A stretch of 64,000 nt of DNA from Serinibacter arcticus (GTDB taxonomy: Bacteria > Actinomycetota > Actinomycetes > Actinomycetales > Beutenbergiaceae): the NCBI RefSeq assembly GCF_004786095.1, contig NZ_RHPJ01000005.1, positions 62,001-126,000 on the forward strand, given 5' to 3'. Positions 42,066 through 50,523 of the stretch are shown in pieces. The first letter of the stretch is position 1. The number at the start of each line of letters is the position of its first letter. The notes under the pieces were generated by a model that was not told where the DNA came from, did no database searches, and saw only the letters and a program-made list of their open reading frames with translations. The translations under genes and the position numbers were made by a program.

Positions 42066-43076
42066 TCAGCCCTTGACCGCACCGAAGATGACGCCCTTGG
42101 TGAAGTGCCGCTGGACGAACGGGTAGACGGCCAGGATCGGGATCACGGCGAGCACCATGATCGCCATCTTGACCGGGAGCCCCGTGACGGCGCCCGTGGC
42201 GACGTCGACCTGGCCCGCACCCGAGCCCGGGAGCGTGACGCCCTGGAGCACGTAGGAGCGCAGCACGAGCTGGAGCGGCCACAGCGTGTTGTCGTTGATG
42301 TAGAGCATCGCGTTGAAGAAGGCGTTGAAGTAGCCCACGCCGTAGAACAGCGCGACCACGGCCACCACCGCCGTCGACATCGGCAGCACGATCCGGCCGA
42401 GGATGCGGAAGTCGCCCGCGCCGTCGATCCGGGCGGCCTCGGTGATCGCGGGATCGATGCCCATGAAGAAGGACCGCAGGATCAGCACGTTGAAGGCCGA
42501 CACCGCCCCGGGCAGGATCAGCGCCCACAGGCTGTCGATGAGGCCCAGGTTGCTGACCAGCAGGTAGGTCGGGATCATGCCGGCGCCGAAGAACATCGTC
42601 ACGAGGAACACGAACAGGATCGGGCGGTGACCCAGCGAGCTGGGGCGCGAGAGCCCGTACGCGGCCATCACCGAGACGATGGTCGAGAGGATCGTGCCGA
42701 CGGTCGTGACGAACACGCTCACCCCGGCCGCCCGCGTGACGATGCCGCCGGACAGGATCTGGCGGTAGGCGGCGATCGTCAGGTCGCCCGGGATGATCAC
42801 CATGCCGCCGGAGCGGTTGACGTCCGCCGTCGTGGAGAACGACGTCAGGATCACCGTGTAGAGCGGGAACAGGACGACCAGCACGACGATCGAGAGGATC
42901 ACGATCTTGGCGCCCTGGCCGATCGGGGTCGGGCGACCCTCCCAGGCGTTGCGGTGCTTGGACCGGCGCGGGCGACGAGGCCCGCGAGCGGGACCGGCGT
43001 CGCGCAGCGGTTCCGGGACGGGGACGGCGTCGAGCCGTCCGAGCGGGCCCTGGCCCGCGTCTGTGGAGATGCTCAT
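42066..43076 (-). CDS. ABC oligosaccharide permease, LplC/MalG type
   Basis: A 336-residue permease with a basic N-terminal tail (RGPRRPRRSKHRNAWEG), then six membrane segments. The EAA loop is EAARIDGAGDFRILGRIVLP. The long outer loop (VLQGVTLPGSGAGQVDVATG) and the ending KGVIFGAVKG resemble LplC-type permeases. It overlaps the previous gene as ATGA and is last in the importer operon, facing the LacI gene. Confidence 0.92.
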   Translation of the reverse strand: MSISTDAGQGPLGRLDAVPVPEPLRDAGPARGPRRPRRSKHRNAWEGRPTPIGQGAKIVILSIVVLVVLFPLYTVILTSFSTTADVNRSGGMVIIPGDLTIAAYRQILSGGIVTRAAGVSVFVTTVGTILSTIVSVMAAYGLSRPSSLGHRPILFVFLVTMFFGAGMIPTYLLVSNLGLIDSLWALILPGAVSAFNVLILRSFFMGIDPAITEAARIDGAGDFRILGRIVLPMSTAVVAVVALFYGVGYFNAFFNAMLYINDNTLWPLQLVLRSYVLQGVTLPGSGAGQVDVATGAVTGLPVKMAIMVLAVIPILAVYPFVQRHFTKGVIFGAVKG

Positions 43077-44188
43077 GATTTGCGGTAGACCCCGTCCTCG
43101 CCGAAGACGTGCGCGAGCTTGTTGGCCCCGAGCACGAGGAGAAGTGACACGACGCCCTTGACCAGTCCGGCCGCGGCCGCGAAGGCCCAGTCGCCGTTGA
43201 CGACACCCTGGTAGTAGACGTACGTGTCGATGACCTCCGCGACGCCGGGGCCGACGGCCCCGCGCTGCAGGATCAGCTGCTCGAACCCGACCGTGAGCGC
43301 GTCGCCCAGGCGCAGGATCAGCAGCAGGATGATCGTGGGGCGGATGGCCGGCAGCGTGATGTGCCACATCCGACGCCAGCGACCGGCACCGTCCATCGCG
43401 GAGGCCTCGTAGTGGGCCGGGTCGACCGTCGCCAGGGCCGCGAGGAAGATGATGATGCCCCAGCCCGCGTCCTTCCAGACCGCCTGGGACGTGACCAGCA
43501 CCAGGAACGTGTCCGGGTTGGTCATGAGGTCGAAGCCGGTGTAGCCCGCCTGCGCGAGCAGGCGGTTGACCAGTCCGGCACCGCCGAAGATCTGCTGGAA
43601 GATCGTCACGACCAGCACCCACGAGAAGAAGTGGGGCAGGTAGATGATCGACTGGATCGACGTCCGCAGAGCCGGGGTGACCACGCTGTTGAGCAGCAGC
43701 GCCAGCATGATCGGGATCGGGAAGAAGAACACGAGCTGGAAGCCCGTGATCAGGAGCGTGTTGCCGACCGCGTGCAGGAACTGCGGGTTGCTGAAGACCC
43801 GGACGAAGTTGTCCCAGCCGATGAACGGGCTGTCGGCGATCCCCACGTAGGGGGAGTAGTCCTGCCACGCGATGACGTTGCCGAGCATCGGGACGTAGGC
43901 GAACAGCACCAGCAGTCCGACCGCCGGCAGCGTCATCACCAGCAGGGTCTTGTCCCGGCGGAGCCGGTCGCGCCAGGTGATCGTGTTCATCACGACGCCG
44001 TTGTGCGTCGCGACCTCCCTCACCCGGCCGGGCCGCCACCCCCGGCGGCGGCCCGAGGGAGCCTCGCCGTCGCGTCCCTGCGGGGCGTGGGCCGCGAGCT
44101 CGATCTCGAGCACGCCGTCGGCGCGCCCCTCCCGCCGGCCCGACGGCGTCGCCGTCGGGCCGGCGGGAGGCGTGCTCGGGTGGCTCAT
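43073..44188 (-). CDS. ABC oligosaccharide permease, LplB type
   Basis: A 371-residue permease. An unusual polar N-terminus of about 68 residues precedes MNTITWRDRLRRDKTLLVMT, where LplB relatives normally begin. GTG/ATG starts near 43988 are therefore possible, but the ATG at 44188 overlaps the upstream stop as ATGA. Six membrane segments follow, with LPHFFSWVLVVTIFQQIF and the EAA loop YEASAMDGAGRWRRMWHITL. It pairs with the permease at 42066. Confidence 0.9.
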   Translation of the reverse strand: MSHPSTPPAGPTATPSGRREGRADGVLEIELAAHAPQGRDGEAPSGRRRGWRPGRVREVATHNGVVMNTITWRDRLRRDKTLLVMTLPAVGLLVLFAYVPMLGNVIAWQDYSPYVGIADSPFIGWDNFVRVFSNPQFLHAVGNTLLITGFQLVFFFPIPIMLALLLNSVVTPALRTSIQSIIYLPHFFSWVLVVTIFQQIFGGAGLVNRLLAQAGYTGFDLMTNPDTFLVLVTSQAVWKDAGWGIIIFLAALATVDPAHYEASAMDGAGRWRRMWHITLPAIRPTIILLLILRLGDALTVGFEQLILQRGAVGPGVAEVIDTYVYYQGVVNGDWAFAAAAGLVKGVVSLLLVLGANKLAHVFGEDGVYRKS

Positions 44189-45876
44189 GAGGAGGCCGAC
44201 CCGCCCTCGGACTCCAAGCCCTCGTAGATCTCGGTGTAGAACGTGCGCAGCTCCTCGCCGCCGGCGCTGCGCCAGGTCTCGATCGCGGCGTCGAGGTCGG
44301 CCATCGACGCGCGACCGCGCACGATGTCCTTCTCCAGGTCGGCGAACGGCTGGCCGATCGAGGCGTACTGGTTCGGCTCGGCGATGTTCATGCCGTAGAA
44401 CAGCGGCTCGGTGACGAACTCGGCGTTCGCGGCGGCCCAGGTGCTGCGCTTCTCGACGTAGTCGGGCAGGTCCGGCTTGGCGTTCACGGCCGGCGGGCCC
44501 GTGAGGAAGATGTAGCTGGGCTGGACCTCCTGCTGCGCCTGCGTGGTGGCGACCGGGAGCCCGTCGGCGCCCAGGTCGTAGTGGACGCCCTCGACGCCGT
44601 AGTTGATGAGCTGGAACTCCTCGGTGCCGAAGGGCGCGGCGAGGAAGTTGGCGACCTCGAGGAGCTCGGTGAGCTGCGCCTCGTCCTCCGTCTGCTTGAG
44701 GAACGAGCACATCGCCGCACCCTTGGGCTTGTAGATCACGGGGTCGGCACCGTCGGCACCGAACAGCGGCAGCACGTCGATGTCGAAGTCGGGGTTGGCC
44801 GGGCGGTTGCGCGTGAGCGCCTCGTGCCAGTACCCGAGCCCGGTCGAGGTCATCACGACCTGGCCGCCCTCGAAGCGCGTTCCGGCGTCGCCCTGGTTGT
44901 CCGCGACGGCGTCGGGGTGGACGGCGCCGGAGGAGTACAGCTCGGTCATCCACTCCAGGGCGGCCCGGTACTCGGGGGTCTCGACCCGGTGCACGAGCGC
45001 GCCGTCGTCGCCGACCTCCCAGCCCGGCTGGGACGGCAGCACGCCGAACATGGCCGTGGCCACGGCCCACAGGTCGTTCGCTCCCCAGGCGCCGTCACCG
45101 GTGTTCGCCTCGGCAAACTCGATCAGCTCCTCGGGGGTCGTGGGCAGCGCCTGGTCCGCCACCAGGTCGGCGCGGTAGAGCGCGTAGTCGGTCAGGCCGA
45201 CCTCGACCGGCATCGGGAGTCCGTAGATCTTCCCGTTCCAGGAGCACGCCTGCCACGCCTCGGTGGGGATGTTGGCGAGGTTCGGGTACGCCTCGATCGC
45301 ATCGCCCGCGAGGAGGGGGGTGAGGTCGGCGAAGATCGACTCGACGGCGTCGTTGAACCGGGGCGGCACGTTCCAGCTCGGGATCGTGGTCCAGTCGGCG
45401 ACGTCGCGCGGCGACGCCAGGACGGCCGCCATCTTGTCGCCGTAGGTGTTGCCGTCGGAGATCTGGAAGTTGATCGTGGTGCCGATGGCCTCGTTGACGG
45501 CGTCGAAGTAGGCGTTGCCGTCGGTCGGCGGGATCGTGCCCCACAGCGGCGTCATCGCAGTGTAGGAGCCGCCGCTGCCGGGCGGGGAGTCGACGGCGGC
45601 GACCAGGGGGTCGGGGATCGAGGTGAAGCCGGGGGCAGAGCCGTCGACGCCGGGGAAGTCCGCCTCGACCAGGTCGAGCGGCACGTAGTTGGGCGTGTCC
45701 TCGGCCGACAACGCATAGACGGCCTCGCCGTCGCCGCCGGCGTTCCCGGTGCCACCGCCGCCGCCGCAGGCGGCGAGCACCGCGACGCTGCTGAGCGCCG
45801 CGACCGCCGTGACCACCGGTCGTGCTCGACGTCGGGCGCGGGCTGCGGCTCGGTTCGTGGGATCGATCGTCTTCAC
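44185..45876 (-). CDS. Oligosaccharide-binding lipoprotein of the second ABC importer
   Basis: A 563-residue extracellular solute-binding lipoprotein of the LplA type, longer than ordinary CUT1 binders. After a basic start (RAAARARRRARP) the lipobox is LAAC, then a Gly-rich linker. Conserved parts include TTINFQISDGNTYGDKMAAV and YGLPMPVEVGLTDYALYR. It is first in its operon. The site TCGAAGCGCTTCGC lies 70 bases before its start. The importer sits between the GH42 operon, LacI and GH3 genes, so imported beta-glucan or xyloglucan oligosaccharides are the likely cargo. Confidence 0.9.
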   Translation of the reverse strand: MKTIDPTNRAAARARRRARPVVTAVAALSSVAVLAACGGGGGTGNAGGDGEAVYALSAEDTPNYVPLDLVEADFPGVDGSAPGFTSIPDPLVAAVDSPPGSGGSYTAMTPLWGTIPPTDGNAYFDAVNEAIGTTINFQISDGNTYGDKMAAVLASPRDVADWTTIPSWNVPPRFNDAVESIFADLTPLLAGDAIEAYPNLANIPTEAWQACSWNGKIYGLPMPVEVGLTDYALYRADLVADQALPTTPEELIEFAEANTGDGAWGANDLWAVATAMFGVLPSQPGWEVGDDGALVHRVETPEYRAALEWMTELYSSGAVHPDAVADNQGDAGTRFEGGQVVMTSTGLGYWHEALTRNRPANPDFDIDVLPLFGADGADPVIYKPKGAAMCSFLKQTEDEAQLTELLEVANFLAAPFGTEEFQLINYGVEGVHYDLGADGLPVATTQAQQEVQPSYIFLTGPPAVNAKPDLPDYVEKRSTWAAANAEFVTEPLFYGMNIAEPNQYASIGQPFADLEKDIVRGRASMADLDAAIETWRSAGGEELRTFYTEIYEGLESEGGSASS

Positions 45877-45946
45877 GGCGTCACTCCTGTCTGATCGGGT
45901 GGGCCTCGGCGCCCGCCACGGGTGAGCGCCGGATCAGCATCGATCG

Positions 45947-45960
45947 TCGAAGCGCTTCGC
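45947..45960. promoter_or_regulatory. LacI operator, copy 3 of the TCGAANCGNTTCGA regulon
   Basis: TCGAAGCGCTTCGC contains the perfect 12-bp palindrome CGAAGCGCTTCG. It differs from the consensus only in its last base. It lies 70 bases before the binding-protein start. Confidence 0.68.
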
Positions 45961-46102
45961 TTCAGAGTATGGTGAGTGAACTAAGTCACGCAACCCCCTC
46001 GGGGGAGAACGCTCGTTCCGTGGGGGACTTTGCGCCGGATCTCCGCGCCTCGCGGCGTCCGGCCGATCTTCCCTCGATGTCCGATCAGCCAGTTCTCGGC
46101 CA

Positions 46103-46116
46103 TCGAACCGATTCGA
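46103..46116. promoter_or_regulatory. LacI operator, copy 4 of the TCGAANCGNTTCGA regulon
   Basis: TCGAACCGATTCGA keeps both arms and the central CG. It lies 60 bases before the GH3 start, in the divergent region shared with the importer operon, 156 bp from copy 3. Confidence 0.66.
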
Positions 46117-46117
46117 G

Positions 46118-46136
46118 TCACAGTTCGATCACAGTT
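46118..46136 (+). repeat. Direct repeat TCACAGTT, 11-bp period, before the GH3 gene
   Basis: TCACAGTT occurs at 46118-46125 and 46129-46136, one helical turn apart, directly after operator copy 4. Paired half-sites on one face of the helix suggest an additional activator, but none is identified. Confidence 0.4.
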
Positions 46137-46176
46137 GTCCTGGCCTGAACCGCATCCACCGAATCCGAGGAGTCCC

Positions 46177-49100
46177 GTGGCCGACGTCGTCCACTCCCCA
46201 CCGCCCGTCATCGAGCCCGCACCGGGTGCGTCCGCGACCACCGGCAGCCGTGGGTCGCTCAGGGCCCGCGACGTGCTCGCGCAGCTCACCCTCGCGGAGA
46301 AGGTGGCGATGCTGCACCAGCACTCCCCCGCCGTCGAACGCCTCGGGCTGGCACCGTTCCACACCGGCACCGAGGCGCTGCACGGGCTCTCGTGGCTCGG
46401 AACCGCCACGGTCTTCCCGCAGCCCGTCGGGCTCGCGGCGACGTGGGACCCGGCGTTCCTGCGCGAGGTGGGCACCGCCGTCGCGCACGAGGTGCGGGCC
46501 AAGCACGCGCAGGACCCGAGCGTCAGCCTGAACGTGTGGGCGCCCGTCGTGAACACGCTGCGCCACCCGCTCTGGGGGCGCACCGAGGAGGGCTACTCCG
46601 AGGACCCCGACCTGACCGCCTCGCTGGCGACCGGGTACTGCCGCGGGCTGCGCGGCGAGCACCCGACGGTGTGGACGACCGTACCCACGCTCAAGCACTA
46701 CCTGGCCTACGGCAACGAGACCGACCGTGCCGCCACCAGCTCGCACCTGCCCCCGCAGGCGCTGCGCGAGTGGGAGCTGCCGGCGTTCGTCGGCCCGCTC
46801 GCCGCCGGCGTCGTCGGCGCCGTGATGCCCTCGTACAACCTGGTCAACGGGCGGCCGAACCACGTCGCGCGCGAGCTGCTCGACGAGCTGCGCGGCTTCG
46901 CGCCGCACCCGATCGCCGTCGTCTCCGACGCGCAGGCGCCCTCGAACCTGGTCGACGGCGAGCGCTACCTCCCCGACCACGTCGCCTCCCACGCCGCCGC
47001 GCTGCGCGCCGGGATCGACTCCTTCACGGACAACTCCGCCGAGACCGCGCCGACGATCGAGCGCATCACCGCGGCGCTTGAGGCCGGTCTCGTGACGGAG
47101 GCCGACGTCGACCGCGCCGTGCTGCGTGTGCTCGAGCTGCGCGAGCGCACGGGTGAGCTGGCGGGTGAGCCGACGGGGGGCGCGGCGGACAGCCCGGCGG
47201 CCGACGATCCGCGCGCCGTCGGCCCCGAGGGCATCGACCTGCCGTGGCACCGCGAGCTGGCGCGCGAGGCGGCCTCCCGCGGCGTCGTGCTGCTGGCCGA
47301 CGACGCCGGTGTGCTGCCGCTGCGCGAACCGCGCACCGTCGCGGTCGTGGGCCCGTTCGCCGATCACGTGGTGCACGACTGGTACTCCGGCACGCCGCCG
47401 TACGTCTCCACGATCGCCGCGGCGGTGCGCGAGCGCTACCCGGACGCCGACGTGCGGGTCGCGTCGGGCGCCGACCGCGTCGCGCTCCGCTCGCTCACGC
47501 ACGACCGCTACCTGGAGGTCCTGCCCGACGGCGCAGTCACGGCCACCGGGGTCGACCCGGCCCACGTCGCGACGCACCTCGACGTCGCGGAGTGGGGCGA
47601 CGGCGTCGTCAGCCTCCGCTCCGCCGCCACCGGCCTGCTGCTGTCAGGGCAGTCCTGGATCCAGGCCGCGACCTCCACGCGCATCGGCGGCTGGGTGGCG
47701 CAGGAGACCTACCGGATCCGCGGCAACGCCGACGGTTCTGTGTCGCTCCAGCACGCCGGGTCGGGCGCCTGGTTGCGCGCGCAGCACGGCACGCACCTGC
47801 TCGTCGCGGACGGCACGGAGACGACGGCGGAGCGCTTCGCGCGCCACGTCGTCACCTCGGGCGTCGCCGAGGTCACGGCCGCGGCCGCGGGCGCCGACGT
47901 CGTCCTCGTCGCGGTCGGCAACGACCCGCACGTCGCGGGCCGCGAGACGCAGGACCGGCCCGACCTGCTGCTCCCGCCCGCGTCGCGCGAGGTCTGGCAG
48001 GCCGCCGTGGCGACCGGGACGCCCGCCGTGCTGACGATCGTCTCGAGCTACCCGTACGCGGTGGGCGAGGAGGCCGACGCCGCGGCCGCCGTCGTGTGGA
48101 CGAGCCACGCCGGGCAGGAGCTCGGGCACGGTCTGGTGGACGTGCTGTCGGGCGACCGCTCGCCGTCGGGGCGCCTCGCGCAGACGTGGTGGCGCCGCGA
48201 GGCCGACGCGGGTGACCTGCTGGACTACGACGTCGTCGGTTCGGCTCAGACCTACCGCTACGCCGGCGCCGAGCCGCTGTGGGCGCTCGGGCACGGGCTG
48301 ACGTACTCGCGCGTGAGCTACCTCGACCTGACGCTGGCGGGCGAGGACCCCGGCGTGGTGGCCGCGCCGGTGCCGACGACGGTGCACGTGGCCGCGACCG
48401 ACGGCTCCGCGCACGGCTCCCCGGTGGACACGGGCGACGCCGTCGCCGCTGTCGTCACGGTGCGCAACGACGGCGACCGCGAGGTCGACGAGCTCGTCGC
48501 GCTCTGGGTGCACGCTCCGGTCCTGCCGGTGCCGGCGCCCCTCCGCCGGCTCGCGGCGTGGCGCCGCGTCACGCTCGAGCCCGGCGAGACCCGCGAGGTC
48601 GCGCTCCGTGTGCCGCTCGGGGTGCTGGCCGTCTGGGACGTGGCTGCCGCGGTCACGCCCGCGGCCGTCACGACGCCGGGCGCGTACCGCGTGCAGCCGG
48701 GGACCTACCGGCTCGCGGCCGGACGCTCGGTGGCGGACGCCGCCGTCGTGGCGGACCTCGAGGTGACCGGGTCGACGGCGGGGGTGCGGCGGGTGGCGGC
48801 GCTTCCCGCCCACGCGTTCCACGCCCATCACGACGCCGTCACGTCCGACCGGACGCGCGAGCTCGGCTCGAGCGTGGAGGTGCACGCCGGGGCCGAGCGG
48901 GCGTGGACCGAGTACCGCCGTCTGGACCTGAGCGGTGCGCGCTCGGTGGTGCTGACCACGACGCGACGGGCATTGCCGTCGTGGGGCCCCTCGACCGTGG
49001 CGCTGCAGGTGCGCGCGACCGGGGGCGGGGACGGCGGGGACGGCCGGGAAGGCAGGTGGGTGGCGCTGACCCACGCCGTCGAGGTCCCCGAGGGCGGACG

Positions 49101-49227
49101 CTACGACTGGCGCGAGGTGTCGCTCGAGGTGCTGGCCGACGTCGGGCTGCCGGGTCTCGGCGAGGTGGATCTGCGGCTGCAGCTGCGTGGCGCGGCGCGC
49201 GTGGCGGAGATCGCCGTCGGGCGCTGA
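46177..49227 (+). CDS. GH3 beta-glucosidase/beta-xylosidase with inserted beta-trefoil-like domain
   Basis: A 1016-residue family 3 enzyme. The N-terminal barrel has NVWAPVVNTLRHPLWGRTEE, KHYLAYGNE and the nucleophile Asp in AVVSDAQAP. The second domain resumes with VLLADDAGVLPL and VVAVGNDPHVAGRE. Between them, about residues 434-558, lies an insert with repeated DGxVSLR/LxxAxSGAWL patterns, like fascin or ricin beta-trefoil carbohydrate-binding folds. A fibronectin-III-like domain and a C-terminal beta-sandwich (about 870-1016) follow. No signal peptide. The GTG at 46177 has GAGGAG 4-5 bases upstream. It would hydrolyse the glucan backbone (or xylosides) of imported oligosaccharides. Confidence 0.9.
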   Translation: MADVVHSPPPVIEPAPGASATTGSRGSLRARDVLAQLTLAEKVAMLHQHSPAVERLGLAPFHTGTEALHGLSWLGTATVFPQPVGLAATWDPAFLREVGTAVAHEVRAKHAQDPSVSLNVWAPVVNTLRHPLWGRTEEGYSEDPDLTASLATGYCRGLRGEHPTVWTTVPTLKHYLAYGNETDRAATSSHLPPQALREWELPAFVGPLAAGVVGAVMPSYNLVNGRPNHVARELLDELRGFAPHPIAVVSDAQAPSNLVDGERYLPDHVASHAAALRAGIDSFTDNSAETAPTIERITAALEAGLVTEADVDRAVLRVLELRERTGELAGEPTGGAADSPAADDPRAVGPEGIDLPWHRELAREAASRGVVLLADDAGVLPLREPRTVAVVGPFADHVVHDWYSGTPPYVSTIAAAVRERYPDADVRVASGADRVALRSLTHDRYLEVLPDGAVTATGVDPAHVATHLDVAEWGDGVVSLRSAATGLLLSGQSWIQAATSTRIGGWVAQETYRIRGNADGSVSLQHAGSGAWLRAQHGTHLLVADGTETTAERFARHVVTSGVAEVTAAAAGADVVLVAVGNDPHVAGRETQDRPDLLLPPASREVWQAAVATGTPAVLTIVSSYPYAVGEEADAAAAVVWTSHAGQELGHGLVDVLSGDRSPSGRLAQTWWRREADAGDLLDYDVVGSAQTYRYAGAEPLWALGHGLTYSRVSYLDLTLAGEDPGVVAAPVPTTVHVAATDGSAHGSPVDTGDAVAAVVTVRNDGDREVDELVALWVHAPVLPVPAPLRRLAAWRRVTLEPGETREVALRVPLGVLAVWDVAAAVTPAAVTTPGAYRVQPGTYRLAAGRSVADAAVVADLEVTGSTAGVRRVAALPAHAFHAHHDAVTSDRTRELGSSVEVHAGAERAWTEYRRLDLSGARSVVLTTTRRALPSWGPSTVALQVRATGGGDGGDGREGRWVALTHAVEVPEGGRYDWREVSLEVLADVGLPGLGEVDLRLQLRGAARVAEIAVGR

Positions 49228-49242
49228 CCGCGGCAGGAGCGG

Positions 49243-49277
49243 CGGAGGCCGTCACCGCACCGCGGTGACGGCCTCCG
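49243..49277. terminator. 16-bp perfect hairpin between convergent GH3 and gnd genes
   Basis: CGGAGGCCGTCACCGC (49243-49258) pairs perfectly with GCGGTGACGGCCTCCG (49262-49277) across a 3-base loop. It begins 16 bases after the GH3 stop and 22 bases past the gnd stop on the other strand. A bidirectional terminator is the likely role. Confidence 0.72.
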
Positions 49278-49298
49278 GCGTCGTCCGCGCCTGGCGCC

Positions 49299-50381
49299 CT
49301 ACTCGGCGCCGCGGTCGTTGTCGTGCGCGCCACCCTCGGTGACCGGCGTCGTGCCCGGCTCGGGTGCGTGCTGGGCGGGCTGCTCGTGGTGCCCGCCGAA
49401 CTGGCTGCGCATCGCCGACTGGACCTTGTCCTGGTAGTCGTTGAGGTCGCGCGAGGAGAACCTGGCGTTGAGCGAGGCCTGGATGACGTTCGCCGGGACG
49501 CCCTCCTCGACGGCGGCCAGCACGGTCCAGCGGCCCTCGCCCGAGTCGGAGACGCGGCCGCCGAACGTGCTGAGGTCGGGGTCGGCGGCGAGCGCGGCGG
49601 CGGTGAGGTCGACCAGCCAGGAGCCGACGACGCTGCCGCGGCGCCAGACCTCGGCGACCTCGGCGACGTCGATCGAGTACTGGTAGAACTCCGGGTTGCG
49701 CAGCGGCGTCGTCTCGGCGTCGACCGTGTGGGTGCGCAGGCCGACGTCGGCGTTCTTGATGATCGAGAGGCCCTCCGCGACGGCGGCCATCATGCCGTAC
49801 TCGATGCCGTTGTGGACCATCTTGACGAAGTGGCCGGCACCGTTGGGGCCGCAGTGCAGGTAGCCCTCCTGCGCGGTGCCGCCCTCCGGGCGGCCGGGGG
49901 TCTTCTCGGCGTCGCCCGCCCCGGGCGCGATCGTCCGCCAGATCGGGTCGAGCCGCTCGACGGCGACCTCCTCGCCCCCGATCATGAGGCAGTAGCCGCG
50001 GTCCAGACCCCAGACACCACCCGACGTGCCGCAGTCGACGTAGTGGATCCCGCGCTCCTTCAGCTGCGCGGCGCGCGTGATGTCGTCGCGGTAGTAGGAG
50101 TTGCCGCCGTCGATGATCGTGTCGTCCGCGGCGAGCAGGTCGGCCAGGCTGTCGACGGTCGCGCCGACGTAGCCCGCGGGCACCATGACCCAGACGTTGC
50201 GCGGCCCTGTCAGCTTCTCGGTGAGCTCCTGCAGGCTGTGCGCGGGCACGGCGCCCTCGGCCGCCAGCGTGTCGATGGCGGCGCGGTCGACGTCGTAGAC
50301 CACGCACTCGTGCCCGCCGCGCATGAGCCGGCGCACGAGGTTGGCGCCCATCCGCCCGAGTCCGATCATTCCCAGCTGCAT
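49299..50381 (-). CDS. gnd: 6-phosphogluconate dehydrogenase (decarboxylating), short form
   Basis: A 360-residue enzyme of the oxidative pentose-phosphate pathway, converting 6-phosphogluconate to ribulose 5-phosphate. The nucleotide motif is GMIGLGRMGANLVRRLMRGG. The substrate signature is IDGGNSYYRDD and CGTSGGVWGLDRGYCLMIGG. The catalytic Lys is in GHFVKMVHNGIEYGMM. It belongs to the short (about 300-340 residue) form, with a polar His/Glu-rich tail of about 30 residues added. GGGAG lies 5 bases before the ATG at 50381. Confidence 0.92.
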   Translation of the reverse strand: MQLGMIGLGRMGANLVRRLMRGGHECVVYDVDRAAIDTLAAEGAVPAHSLQELTEKLTGPRNVWVMVPAGYVGATVDSLADLLAADDTIIDGGNSYYRDDITRAAQLKERGIHYVDCGTSGGVWGLDRGYCLMIGGEEVAVERLDPIWRTIAPGAGDAEKTPGRPEGGTAQEGYLHCGPNGAGHFVKMVHNGIEYGMMAAVAEGLSIIKNADVGLRTHTVDAETTPLRNPEFYQYSIDVAEVAEVWRRGSVVGSWLVDLTAAALAADPDLSTFGGRVSDSGEGRWTVLAAVEEGVPANVIQASLNARFSSRDLNDYQDKVQSAMRSQFGGHHEQPAQHAPEPGTTPVTEGGAHDNDRGAE

Positions 50382-50510
50382 GCGATCTCCCTCGTCCTGT
50401 TCTGGCGCGTGTCGCCGCGTCCCTGCCACGTCCATCGTGGCACCGGACGTCGGTGGCGCGCACCACCGGCAGGCCAGGCACGCGGCGGGACGGCCGCCGG
50501 CACCCGGGGC

Positions 50511-50516
50511 TACCCT
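50511..50516 (+). promoter_or_regulatory. -10 box (leaderless) of the TetR gene
   Basis: TACCCT fits TANNNT and ends 7 bases before the GTG at 50524. No ribosome site is present. Confidence 0.5.
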
Positions 50517-50523
50517 CGTCCCC

